Source of the DNA: Bacillota bacterium
GTDB lineage: Bacteria; Bacillota; Clostridia; Acetivibrionales; DSM-1351
Assembly (NCBI GenBank): GCA_023439045.1
Contig: JAEXOY010000002.1
Location: 116,304-180,303 of the forward strand
Direction: 5' to 3'
Length of the DNA: 64,000 nt
In this document: positions 1 through 8,307 of the stretch, in pieces
Position numbering within the stretch: the stretch's first letter is position 1
How the letters are laid out: every line of letters starts with the position of its first letter
Translations under genes and position numbers: made by a program
The notes under the pieces: generated by a model
What the model was told of the DNA's origin: nothing
What the model saw: only the letters and a program-made list of their open reading frames with translations
The model's database searches: none

Positions 1-331
1 CATTGTATATCATGTAGTCCCCATATACTTTGCATATAGTTTATATGATGTTTTGCTTATACCTGTATATCTTGTCGCTAATCTGATATTGCTATTATTT
101 ATACCATTACATCTTTATCTGCCTTTTGTATTGTCTTTTATATTCTATATTTTAACGGCTAGCATTACAAGTGCACACATCTATTAATTCTATCAAATGT
201 ATACTTGTAAATACGGAAGTTATTTTGAAACTAATTAATTGATGTAAATGAATAAAAATGGCTTCCTATATACATACATTTATGGATAAAGAATTAGCCA
301 CTTTTACTTATTTTTAAAAACCTTTAATATC
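1..331. other. AT-rich intergenic start of window, no gene seen
   Basis: No convincing open reading frame or RNA gene is visible. The first 180 bases are T-rich with loosely repeated tatat/atgatg words, and the rest is low-complexity leader-side DNA upstream of the hcp promoter. The 3' end of a gene outside the window cannot be excluded. Confidence 0.5.
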
Positions 332-373
332 GTTGCAAATGCAACCGACATTTCCTCTGGAAAAAATTATAAT
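332..373 (+). promoter_or_regulatory. hcp promoter with Crp/Fnr-type (HcpR-like) operator
   Basis: A perfect dyad GTTGCA-AA-TGCAAC lies at 332-345 and a consensus -10 box TATAAT at 368-373. If transcription starts about 7 bases after the -10 box (near 380), the dyad centre at 338.5 sits at about -41.5, the classic class II position for a Crp/Fnr activator. There is no good -35 box, as expected for an activator-dependent promoter. The same core, TTGCA-AA-TGCAA, recurs before the Crp/Fnr gene at 2304. The dyad and its spacing are seen directly; the assignment to that regulator is inference. Confidence 0.65.
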
Positions 374-411
374 AAATACAAATATATTAATAAATTTTGT
401 AGAGTAGTGTT

Positions 412-425
412 TGCAATAAATTGCA
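412..425 (+). promoter_or_regulatory. Second palindrome in hcp leader
   Basis: TGCAAT-AA-ATTGCA is a perfect 6+2+6 dyad 27 bases upstream of the hcp start codon. It is related to, but not the same as, the TTGCA-AA-TGCAA operator at 332. It could be a second regulator site downstream of the transcription start or a small mRNA stem. Confidence 0.35.
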
Positions 426-452
426 GTATTGCTCAAAAAAGGGAGGATTATT

Positions 453-2081
453 ATGAGTATGTTTTGTTATCAGTGTCAGGAGACAGCAAAGGGTGTTGGC
501 TGCCAGCTTAAGGGGGTTTGCGGAAAAAGTGAGGAGGTTGCAAAACTTCAAGACTTGTTGATTTATACCATAAAAGGTATATCCGAAGTAGTAGTAAAAG
601 GAAATTTGAATGTTAATGAGCTACCTATGATAAACCATGAGGTTATCAAGAGTTTATTTATCACCATAACCAACGCAAACTTTGATGAAACAGCAATAGA
701 AAATCAGATAAAATTAATGCTTACACTTAGAAATGAATTACGCCAAAAGGTGTCCGGTGTAACATTTGGTGATGCTGCTTTATTTGAAGTAACAGATAGA
801 GCATCAATGCTTGATAAGGGCTCAAAAATTGGTGTTCTCTCAACACAAAACGAGGATATCAGATCATTAAGAGAGCTCATTACTTATGGAATAAAGGGTA
901 TGTCAGCATACGCTCACCACGCATTCAATCTGGGTAAAGAAGATACGCAAATCTTTGAATTTGTCTATAAAGCAATGGCAGCAACAATAAATGATCAATT
1001 AACAGCTGACGAGCTTGTTGCACTCACATTAAAAACAGGTGAATTTGGTGTCAGAACAATGGCATTATTGGATGGGGCAAACACCTCTAAGTATGGAAAC
1101 CCTGAAATTACAAGTGTTAATATCGGAGTTCGCAACAATCCCGGTATTTTGATTTCAGGACATGACCTAAAAGACCTGGAGGAGTTGCTTGAGCAAACGC
1201 AGGGCACAGGTGTTGATGTATATACCCATAGTGAAATGCTGCCTGCGCATTACTATCCATTCTTTAAAAAATACCAGAACTTTGTAGGAAATTACGGTAA
1301 TGCATGGTGGAAGCAGTTGGAGGAATTCCAATCCTTTAATGGACCAATACTCTTCACCACTAACTGTATAGTGCCTCCAAGAAGCGAGACAGTCAGGGGT
1401 AGAATATTTACCACCGGTGCATCAGGTTATCCCGGATGTACACATATTGAAGCTGATGCTAATGGTAAAAAGGATTTTAGCGCAATTATTGAACTGGCTA
1501 AAACATGCCAACCTCCAATTGAAATTGAAAAGGGCGCAATAGTTGGTGGTTTTGCACATGCTCAGGTCCTAGCCTTGGCTGACAAGGTTATTGATGCTGT
1601 AAAATCAGGTGCCATAAAGAAGTTCTTTGTAATGGCAGGTTGTGACGGCAGAATGAAATCACGAGATTATTACACTGAATTTGCACAGAAGCTGCCAAGT
1701 GATACGGTAATTCTCACTGCCGGATGTGCAAAATATAAATATAACAAGCTCAGTCTTGGTGACATCGGTGGTATCCCAAGGGTTCTAGATGCCGGACAAT
1801 GTAATGATTCATATTCACTAGCAGTGATAGCACTCAAATTAAAGGAAGTATTTGGACTAGATGATATCAATGAGCTTCCCATTGCATATAATATCGCCTG
1901 GTATGAGCAAAAAGCAGTAATCGTACTACTAGCTTTACTATATCTAGGTGTAAAGAATATCCATCTAGGACCAACTCTACCGGCGTTCCTTTCTCCAAAC
2001 GTTGCAAAGGTTCTTGTTGAAACCTTCGGAATATCCGGGATTGGTGAAGTAGAAAGTGATATAGAATTATTTATGAAATAA
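453..2081 (+). CDS. hcp: Hybrid cluster protein (hydroxylamine reductase)
   Basis: A 542-aa cytoplasmic iron-sulfur enzyme of the Hcp family, which reduces hydroxylamine to ammonia in vitro and is linked to nitric oxide and nitrosative stress defence. The N-terminal [4Fe-4S] motif is Cys5, Cys8, Cys17 and Cys23 (C-x2-C-x8-C-x5-C). Hybrid-cluster ligand regions follow, including HDLKDLEELL, YPGCTHIEAD, AGCDGR, TAGCAKYKY and DAGQCND. The ATG at 453 has GGGAGG just upstream; an in-frame TTG at 429 lies before that ribosome site and is rejected. The length is normal for the anaerobe-type protein. The gene is monocistronic, followed by a terminator and a Crp/Fnr gene, and an operator upstream suggests control by that regulator. 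Confidence 0.96.
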   Translation: MSMFCYQCQETAKGVGCQLKGVCGKSEEVAKLQDLLIYTIKGISEVVVKGNLNVNELPMINHEVIKSLFITITNANFDETAIENQIKLMLTLRNELRQKVSGVTFGDAALFEVTDRASMLDKGSKIGVLSTQNEDIRSLRELITYGIKGMSAYAHHAFNLGKEDTQIFEFVYKAMAATINDQLTADELVALTLKTGEFGVRTMALLDGANTSKYGNPEITSVNIGVRNNPGILISGHDLKDLEELLEQTQGTGVDVYTHSEMLPAHYYPFFKKYQNFVGNYGNAWWKQLEEFQSFNGPILFTTNCIVPPRSETVRGRIFTTGASGYPGCTHIEADANGKKDFSAIIELAKTCQPPIEIEKGAIVGGFAHAQVLALADKVIDAVKSGAIKKFFVMAGCDGRMKSRDYYTEFAQKLPSDTVILTAGCAKYKYNKLSLGDIGGIPRVLDAGQCNDSYSLAVIALKLKEVFGLDDINELPIAYNIAWYEQKAVIVLLALLYLGVKNIHLGPTLPAFLSPNVAKVLVETFGISGIGEVESDIELFMK

Positions 2082-2109
2082 ATACCCAAGTATTTTTGAG
2101 TTTTTAAGA

Positions 2110-2183
2110 ATAATCAAAACAATTTAGTCTATTTTACTAACCAAAATAATTTAGTCTATCATATAAACTAACCAAAACAACTT
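2110..2183. repeat. Degenerate tandem repeat after hcp
   Basis: Two and a half copies of a unit of about 27-31 bp beginning with a version of ACCAAAACAATTTAG are followed directly by a terminator. It is one of many short tandem arrays in the intergenic stretches of this window. Confidence 0.6.
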
Positions 2184-2225
2184 AGCAGCTCCTAGTATTT
2201 TTATTAGGAGCTGCTGTTAGTTTTT
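2184..2225 (+). terminator. Rho-independent terminator of hcp
   Basis: An 11-bp perfect stem, AGCAGCTCCTA at 2184-2194 and TAGGAGCTGCT at 2205-2215, is followed by a T-rich tail (GTTAGTTTTT). Confidence 0.85.
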
Positions 2226-2248
2226 ATGCATAATAGGTATTTTAAAGG

Positions 2249-2288
2249 TATAATAAATTATACATATATAATCGTTTTGCAAATGCAA
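2249..2288 (+). promoter_or_regulatory. Promoter and operator of the Crp/Fnr gene
   Basis: A -10 box TATAAT lies at 2249-2254 and the dyad TTGCA-AA-TGCAA at 2277-2288, 15 bases before the start codon and next to the ribosome site. Transcription from this -10 would start near 2261, so the dyad would be downstream of the start, which suits autorepression. The same dyad upstream of hcp is placed for activation. Confidence 0.55.
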
Positions 2289-2303
2289 CATAAGAGGTGG
2301 ATT

Positions 2304-2963
2304 ATGAAGAAATATTATGGTCAGCTAACAAACAACGTTCTATTTAAAAATATGGATGTAAATAAATTAGAAGATGTACTCAACTGTCTATCAGCTAAAG
2401 TTGATTATTATAAAAAAAATGATTTTATCCTGCTGCAAGGGCAACAAATAAAATCAGTAGGCATAGTGTTGTCAGGTAGCATTAATATAATAAAGGAAGA
2501 TTTAGATGGTAATATCAATATTCTGGCTCATCTAGGAGTAAATGAAATTTTTGCAGAAGCATTCGCCTTCGCTGACCTTGAAGAGAGCCCCGTATCAGTT
2601 CAGGCAGTGGAGAATTGTGATATCCTGTTTATAGATTGTAAGCGTATTATTAAGACCTGTGATAAAGCCTGTCTTTTTCATTCGGCCTTAATAGAAAACA
2701 TGCTCTCTTTGATAGCAAAAAAGAACATACTTCAGAATCAGAAAATTGAAATAATATCTAAGCGTACTACAAGAGAAAAATTGAAAACATACTTTAACAC
2801 ATTGGTTTTGAGCTCACATTCAAAGAAGTTTACTATTCCATACAATAGAGAAGCACTTGCTAATTTCCTTTGTGTAGATAGAAGCGCCCTTTCACGTGAG
2901 CTATCTGCTATGAGGGATGAGGGCATTATACGGTTCAACAAGAATGAGTTTGAAATTATATAA
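2304..2963 (+). CDS. Crp/Fnr family transcriptional regulator (HcpR-like)
   Basis: A 219-aa regulator with an N-terminal cyclic-nucleotide-binding-type beta barrel (about residues 20-125) and a C-terminal winged helix (about 145-219). The recognition region is REALANFLCVDRSALSRELS, typical of Crp/Fnr. There is no N-terminal cysteine cluster of the Fnr oxygen-sensing type, so the signal is probably something else; HcpR-type regulators of hcp are known to respond to nitrosative stress. The ATG at 2304 follows AGAGGTGG; the longer in-frame extension to 2226 has no ribosome site. Its position beside hcp and the shared dyad support regulation of hcp and of itself. Confidence 0.88.
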   Translation: MKKYYGQLTNNVLFKNMDVNKLEDVLNCLSAKVDYYKKNDFILLQGQQIKSVGIVLSGSINIIKEDLDGNINILAHLGVNEIFAEAFAFADLEESPVSVQAVENCDILFIDCKRIIKTCDKACLFHSALIENMLSLIAKKNILQNQKIEIISKRTTREKLKTYFNTLVLSSHSKKFTIPYNREALANFLCVDRSALSRELSAMRDEGIIRFNKNEFEII

Positions 2964-3004
2964 CAATGATAATGTTAATAATTAATTGAATTTTATATAA
3001 TGCA

Positions 3005-3059
3005 AAAAGCAAAGAGGAAAGAGCTTATAAACATCATAATTTCTTTCCTCTTTGCTTTT
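3005..3059. terminator. Bidirectional terminator between convergent genes
   Basis: An 18-bp perfect stem (3005-3022 with 3042-3059) has an A-run on one side and a T-run on the other, so it can end both the Crp/Fnr transcript and the minus-strand transporter operon. Confidence 0.88.
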
Positions 3060-3084
3060 ATATTTATAGGGAGAGTTGTCTTTG

Positions 3085-3158
3085 CTTATTTATAGACTAA
3101 AGTACTTATTCTGTCTTTCTTCTTATTTATAGAATAAAGTACTTATTGTGTCTTACTT
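3085..3158. repeat. 37-bp tandem duplication overlapping a gene end
   Basis: Two copies of a 37-bp unit starting CTTATTTATAGA (3085-3121 and 3122-3158) differ at only a few bases. The second copy contains the stop codon and last codon of the minus-strand permease gene ending at 3153, so the gene end appears to have been duplicated outward. Confidence 0.75.
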
Positions 3159-4214
3159 CTTCTTTCTTGAACAAATTATACTCTGTAATACAATAAAGAA
3201 GCAAAGCATACCTGCACGCGTAATCTGTGGCCACCAGGGGTCCTGGCTGCCTATCGCAGTAACAACTAGTAATACAATTCCGCTTGTTAGCACACCAAAT
3301 ACTGTACCAAATATATTTCCGACACCGCCTGTAAGTAACGTACCTCCTATTATAGAGGCAGCAATCGCGTCCATTTCAAGTCCAGTGGCTTGTTGAACAG
3401 AGCCGGAGCGAGTGTGGAAAAGGTACAAAAATCCTCCTATTCCAGCAAGCAATCCACAAAGCAAGTGGGCATAAAACTTAGTACGTTTTACATTTATACC
3501 TAGCATCAAGGCGCTTTGAGCGTTTCCTCCAACAGCATAGAAGCTTCTTCCCAATTTTGTTTTCTTGAGTAACCAATATATCATTACCACAATAATAAGT
3601 GCTACGATAACTCCATACTCAAGCTTAGATTGTATAAACGCACCCTTTCTATTGTAATCACCAATAAAGGGAATTTGTATTCTTGCTCCGGACAACTTCT
3701 CAAATTGAGCGTTATCAACTTGTATTTGGTTTACTTCTATCAGGGCAACCAAGCCCCTCCCCAGGAACATTCCAGCTAATGTAACGATAAATGGCTGCAT
3801 ATCAAGATATGCTACCATGTACCCTTGAACTGCACCAAAAATCAAGCCTATTGCCAAGGCCAAAATCAGAGATGTTACAAAGTTAAAACCATAATTATTG
3901 AGACACACAATACACGCTGTACATATCAATGCTGTAGAACCACCAACGGAGATATCAATACTGCCCGTTATCATAACTATTGAAAGTCCACAAGCAATTA
4001 CTATCAAAGCAGCATTTTCGTTGAAGAGATTAAAGAACATCTGAATCTTGTTAAAGCCCTTGTCCCCAAGAAATGCAATCGCTAGTACATATATTGCTAT
4101 AAACAATGAAATAGTTATTGTAAGTAAAAAACTTGTATCGGTGAGAGACTCTTTTGGTTTGAGTTTCTTCTGAATTACCGTCAAATTGTTCTTATCCTGA
4201 GTTTTGTTCAACAT
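3153..4214 (-). CDS. Sugar ABC transporter permease, YjfF-like
   Basis: A 353-aa integral membrane permease of the ribose/galactose (CUT2) family and second permease of the YtfQ-YtfR-YtfT-YjfF type, which imports galactofuranose in Escherichia coli. About nine hydrophobic helices follow a roughly 30-residue hydrophilic N-terminus; family landmarks are SGARIQIPF, GGNAQSALMLGINV and the final GGTLLTGGVGNIFGTVFG. The ATG at 4214 lies one base after the upstream permease stop and has AAAGGAG 11 bases before it; the GTG at 4223 is only one base from that site and is rejected. It is last in the operon. The substrate, a pentose, hexose or galactofuranose, is inferred. Confidence 0.88.
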   Translation of the reverse strand: MLNKTQDKNNLTVIQKKLKPKESLTDTSFLLTITISLFIAIYVLAIAFLGDKGFNKIQMFFNLFNENAALIVIACGLSIVMITGSIDISVGGSTALICTACIVCLNNYGFNFVTSLILALAIGLIFGAVQGYMVAYLDMQPFIVTLAGMFLGRGLVALIEVNQIQVDNAQFEKLSGARIQIPFIGDYNRKGAFIQSKLEYGVIVALIIVVMIYWLLKKTKLGRSFYAVGGNAQSALMLGINVKRTKFYAHLLCGLLAGIGGFLYLFHTRSGSVQQATGLEMDAIAASIIGGTLLTGGVGNIFGTVFGVLTSGIVLLVVTAIGSQDPWWPQITRAGMLCFFIVLQSIICSRKKK

Positions 4215-4215
4215 A

Positions 4216-5322
4216 TCAACCACGCTCCTTTACATCACCAGTAGCCACCCTTGACAATGTAGCTTTTTTGCTAAAGAAGCTTTTAACGACAGGAGTTTGA
4301 ATGGCTACAAGTAAAATAATGATGACTGCCTTGAAAACTGGAACAGCATTTGTATTAACGTTCAACGTGGTTAACATAGAGGTCAGTGTCTGGATAGTAT
4401 ACGCTCCAATAATAGAGCCTGTCATGTTGAACTTACCGCCCCCCAGAGAGTTTCCTCCAAGTGCGACTGCCAAAATAACGTCCATTTCTATGCTGGGTAC
4501 TATTGTATAAGGGTTTACTGTCTGAACCCTACTAGCCTGAATAAAACCAGCAATACCAACGCACAGGCCTAATATAATAAATGATAATAGCTTAATCATA
4601 GATGGATTAAGACCATTTAGCCTTGATGATTTATCATTTATACCTACAGCCTGAGTATATAAACCAAGATTTGTTTTCTTTAACATAAAAAATGTAATTA
4701 TCACAACGACAATTGTAATAAGGATTGGTGTGGGTATTGGAAATCCCGGAATAAAATTACCGTAATATCCAAATGAGGCAGCTGCCTTCGGCTTAAGCCC
4801 ACCCATTGCCATAGAGCCTATTGAACGCCCAGCCGTAAATAGAATAAGCGTTGCCACCATAGGTTGTATATTAAATTTTGATACAAGAATACCGTTAAAT
4901 ACTCCACAAGCTATTCCCGCAAGACAACCAAGTAATAGAGCAAGAATAATGGGAGCCTGCAATTCAGTAGGCTGAGTCTCATTCCCACATAGCACCCTCA
5001 TAATTACTCCACCTACTATAGCTACTGTAGCACCTACGCTGATATCCTGCCCCCTCGATGAGGCTGTAACTAGTGTCATTCCTATAGCTAGCATAACAAG
5101 CTCTGTAGAGTTATTAAGGATATTAATCAAATTTCCTATCAAAACGGGATTTCCCATGCTGTCTCTGCCCATGCTAATCCTCAAAAAACCCGGATTGATG
5201 AAAATATTGATCAGTAATAGGAATGCAAGAAACGCAATGGGTATAAACAATCTGTGCTTGGCTATTGCTTTAAGTACAGATGTTGAACGGTCGGTACTAA
5301 GTTTGGTATTGATTTTGGTCAT
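4216..5322 (-). CDS. Sugar ABC transporter permease, YtfT-like
   Basis: A 368-aa CUT2-family permease with about nine to ten membrane segments. The family landmarks GQDISVGATVAIVGG in the first half and EMDVILAVALGGNSLGGG near residue 290 are present. The ATG at 5322 is preceded by GGGGGGAGT, and the first 26 bases overlap the end of the ATPase gene, pointing to translational coupling. It pairs with the YjfF-like permease downstream as the heterodimeric channel of the importer. Confidence 0.88.
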   Translation of the reverse strand: MTKINTKLSTDRSTSVLKAIAKHRLFIPIAFLAFLLLINIFINPGFLRISMGRDSMGNPVLIGNLINILNNSTELVMLAIGMTLVTASSRGQDISVGATVAIVGGVIMRVLCGNETQPTELQAPIILALLLGCLAGIACGVFNGILVSKFNIQPMVATLILFTAGRSIGSMAMGGLKPKAAASFGYYGNFIPGFPIPTPILITIVVVIITFFMLKKTNLGLYTQAVGINDKSSRLNGLNPSMIKLLSFIILGLCVGIAGFIQASRVQTVNPYTIVPSIEMDVILAVALGGNSLGGGKFNMTGSIIGAYTIQTLTSMLTTLNVNTNAVPVFKAVIIILLVAIQTPVVKSFFSKKATLSRVATGDVKERG

Positions 5323-6838
5323 TTTGACTTACTCCCCCCGCTATGGTATACATTATTTTATCCTGTGTCATCTCTTCACCCTGTAATTCGCCCACTACAT
5401 GAAGATCGCGCATGACAATTAGTCTAGAACAGGTACGCAGCATTTCTTCAATTTCTGATGAAATGAACGTAATACTCATACCCTCAGAAGCAAGTTTTAG
5501 CACCAGCTTCTGAATTTCTACCTTGGTGCCTATATCAATTCCTCGTGTGGGCTCATCAAGAATGAGATAATCGGGATGGGTAAGCAACCACCTTGCAAGA
5601 ATAACTTTTTGCTGGTTGCCTCCTGACAATGAGTTAATAGGGGTATCTGCCGAAGCAGTTTTTATGCCCAGAAGACTGATATACTCATCTGCAAAGGCTT
5701 GAGCCTGAGCTTTCGTAAAAGGTCTAAAAAAACCTTTCATAACCTGCAGTGCAAGAATTATATTTTCACGCACTGACAAGTCTCCAATAATTCCATCTCT
5801 CTTGCGGTCCTCCGAAAGATAGCCAATTCCCTTTTTCATAGCTTTTATGGGCGATGAAACATTCACATTTTGGCCCTTAATTTTCAGCTTACCCTTTGTT
5901 ACTTTATCTGCCCCAAATATGGCCCTCACACACTCACTGCGGCCAGAACCTAGTAATCCTGCAAACCCAGTAACCTCACCTTTATGTGCAGTAAAGTCGA
6001 AGGGTTTAACTCCCGAAGTGCTAGAGAGTCCTTCCGTTTCAATTATTGCTTGGCTAGCTTTAGAGCTGCTCGTTTGTGCTTGGTTATGTATTTCAGCTAA
6101 ATCCCCAAGTTCCTTACCCATCATCTTAGCAACAAGCTCGACTTTTGGTAGATCTTTTATGGTATATTCTCCAACCAGTTCGCCATTACGCAGAACGGTA
6201 ATTTTATCACACAACTCATACACTTGATCAAGAAAATGGGTAACAAATATTATTCCTACCCCCCTACTTTTGAGTTCACGCATAAGCGTAAAAAGCTTTG
6301 TTACCTCATGCTCATCTAACGATGATGTTGGCTCATCTAGGATTAGCACCTTACAGTCCATATCAACAGCGCGTGCGATTGCTACCATTTGTTGAACTGC
6401 AATGGAACAATTGGACAGTTGCTGAGTTGGTTTTGCTGGAATTCCAAGATTTCTTAGAATACTATCTGCCCTACTGTTGCTTTCCTTCCAATTTACTATA
6501 AAGTCATTGGTTCTACCTATAAATAGATTTTCAGCAACTGTTAGGTTAGGGCACAGTGTGATTTCCTGATACACAGTGCTTATTCCAAACTTTTGAGCTT
6601 CTTGAGGAGACTTGATATTTACTGGCTTATCGTTATTCACTCCTTTGATATAAATCTCTCCGGCATCCTTTGTATAGACACCCGTCAAAACCTTTATCAG
6701 GGTCGACTTTCCAGCACCATTCTCGCCCATCAGAGCATGAATCTCGCCCTCACACAAGTTAAAGTTAACATTCTGCAAAGCTTTTACGCCTGGAAAGCTT
6801 TTATATATATTTTGCATTATAAGTACGGTGTTCTGCAT
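5297..6838 (-). CDS. Sugar ABC transporter ATPase, YtfR-like (two ABC domains)
   Basis: A 513-aa duplicated ATPase of the RbsA/MglA/YtfR type. The N-terminal domain has Walker A GENGAGKST near residue 40 and Walker B LILDEPT. The C-terminal domain has the degenerate P-loop GLLGSGRSE usual for this family, signature LSGGNQQK and LILDEPTRGID. The start is unclear: GGAGG at 6855-6859 is one base from a TTG (6853) and 16 bases from the ATG (6838). The ATG is used here because the protein then begins at the usual family position. It drives import through the two permeases downstream. Confidence 0.88.
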   Translation of the reverse strand: MQNTVLIMQNIYKSFPGVKALQNVNFNLCEGEIHALMGENGAGKSTLIKVLTGVYTKDAGEIYIKGVNNDKPVNIKSPQEAQKFGISTVYQEITLCPNLTVAENLFIGRTNDFIVNWKESNSRADSILRNLGIPAKPTQQLSNCSIAVQQMVAIARAVDMDCKVLILDEPTSSLDEHEVTKLFTLMRELKSRGVGIIFVTHFLDQVYELCDKITVLRNGELVGEYTIKDLPKVELVAKMMGKELGDLAEIHNQAQTSSSKASQAIIETEGLSSTSGVKPFDFTAHKGEVTGFAGLLGSGRSECVRAIFGADKVTKGKLKIKGQNVNVSSPIKAMKKGIGYLSEDRKRDGIIGDLSVRENIILALQVMKGFFRPFTKAQAQAFADEYISLLGIKTASADTPINSLSGGNQQKVILARWLLTHPDYLILDEPTRGIDIGTKVEIQKLVLKLASEGMSITFISSEIEEMLRTCSRLIVMRDLHVVGELQGEEMTQDKIMYTIAGGVSQNDQNQYQT

Positions 6839-6910
6839 GTTAATATTACTCAAACCTCCGTTCAGACACGTTATTGGATGTTATTATCCTGTCACTTTTA
6901 TTACATTTGA

Positions 6911-6967
6911 GAAATGCGTGGCCCCAAGCTCTGCAACAATATCCACATACTTGGTACCACGCATTTC
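6911..6967 (-). other. Intercistronic stem-loop after the YtfQ-like gene
   Basis: A long inverted repeat: GAAATGCGTGG (6911-6921) pairs with CCACGCATTTC (6957-6967), and inside it CCAAG (6924-6928) pairs with CTTGG (6950-6954). No U-run follows on the minus strand, so it resembles a stabilising or partially terminating stem that gives more binding-protein mRNA than ATPase and permease mRNA. Confidence 0.7.
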
Positions 6968-7036
6968 AATAATTCTTATCCTTGTTTACTATTGATTACC
7001 TTTTTGTGTATCAACTATAAACAAAATTTCTATAGA

Positions 7037-8023
7037 TTAATAAGCACGCTTATCAACGATGTTCTGTGTTATTGTTGCGCAGTCAAATACTTCTTCCTTA
7101 ACATAAGCATTCTTTTCAACTGTTTCTCCTGCTTCAAGCTTATTGATAAGCTCAACTATACGAGGACCATGGAGAGGATTGCACTCTACATCTAGGTTAA
7201 ATTTACCTGCGAGAACCATTTCAAGTGCCCACTTGTTTGCATCAAATGCGATAACCTTTACATCGCCAGTCTTTCCATATGTAATACCTGCAGCGTCCAT
7301 TGCAGCACAAGCTCCACGAGCCATGTTATCATTTTCTGCATAAACAACGTTGAATTTAGTTCCCTTTGCAATCAAGTCTGCAACAGCCTGCTTTGCTAAA
7401 GTCTCGTCCCAACCCTTCATGTTCTGGTTGAATACTATGTTCCAGCCATTTGCCTTTGCGCCATCTTCAATAGCTTTTGAACGTCCTAGCTGAGCGGTAG
7501 CACCTGTATCACCACCAAGTACAACAATCTTAGCATCTTTAACTGCTTGAGCCTTTAACCAACCAACAGCCTTGTTACCTTCTGCTTCGAAATCGGAGCA
7601 TACCATAGCAGTGTATAGATCTTCTGGTAATTCAAGCTTACGGTCAGCCATGATAAATGGAATTTTAGCTTCCTTAGCAGCCTTTGCTACATCTTCCCAA
7701 CCTGCTGCCTGAAGTCCTAAAACTACAAGATAGTCAACTTCTTCCTGAATAAGCTGCTGTGCCTGTGAAATTTGTTTTGCGTGGTCGCCTTCACCAAATA
7801 CCATCTTTAACTCAAAGCCAGCTGCTTTGAAAGCTTCATTAAATGACTTTGTATTTGCAGTACGCCAGTCTGACTCATTTGCATTTGTCTGTACAACCCC
7901 TACAGTAATTTTTTTACCGGACTTATCCGAAGTTGTGCTGTCCCCGCTACTTGTCTTACTTCCACATGCAGCTAGAGTGAATACGAGCGCCAATGCCAGA
8001 ACTAAAGAAATTATTCTCTTCAT
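7037..8023 (-). CDS. Sugar-binding lipoprotein, YtfQ-like
   Basis: A 328-aa periplasmic-binding-protein-type lipoprotein. A signal peptide ends in the lipobox LAAC (Cys20), followed by a Ser/Thr/Gly-rich linker and a type I sugar-binding fold. Landmarks are NESDWRTANTKS near residue 50, GDTGATAQLGRSKAIEDG and VECNPLHGPRIVE, all typical of the galactofuranose-binding YtfQ group. The ATG is preceded by AGGAGGAGAT. It is first in the transporter operon. A second lipoprotein upstream (8308-9396) shares the same motifs and is probably the sensor paralogue. Confidence 0.9.
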   Translation of the reverse strand: MKRIISLVLALALVFTLAACGSKTSSGDSTTSDKSGKKITVGVVQTNANESDWRTANTKSFNEAFKAAGFELKMVFGEGDHAKQISQAQQLIQEEVDYLVVLGLQAAGWEDVAKAAKEAKIPFIMADRKLELPEDLYTAMVCSDFEAEGNKAVGWLKAQAVKDAKIVVLGGDTGATAQLGRSKAIEDGAKANGWNIVFNQNMKGWDETLAKQAVADLIAKGTKFNVVYAENDNMARGACAAMDAAGITYGKTGDVKVIAFDANKWALEMVLAGKFNLDVECNPLHGPRIVELINKLEAGETVEKNAYVKEEVFDCATITQNIVDKRAY

Positions 8024-8215
8024 TGATATCTCCTCCTAATAATTTCAACCCAATTTATTGAGTTTTCTTATATGCATAAGTATATTCATCTTATACACAT
8101 ATAAATACGGAATTTTTTCCTGTATTTGTAGTTATTTTTACTAACTTAATTCACTGTGAAAATTTAGGTTGAGATTTCTATGAATTTTGTTCATTATTTT
8201 ACGATTTGGAATTAA

Positions 8216-8245
8216 AACAAGAAAATTTACTTGGCAAATCCGTTC
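8216..8245. repeat. Dispersed 30-bp repeat, copy 1
   Basis: This 30-bp stretch matches 31175-31204 with a single mismatch (position 8233, G versus C). It contains the imperfect palindrome AAGAAAATTTACTT. Both copies lie just downstream of a minus-strand gene. Confidence 0.75.
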
Positions 8246-8307
8246 AGTGCTTATTTTACTATTTTATCTTACTCAGAATATCTTTTATTAGCTCCACTCT
8301 TACAATA

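Noticed and set aside
1670..2089. 139-residue antisense frame in hcp
   Set aside because: Shadow of hcp; no independent support.
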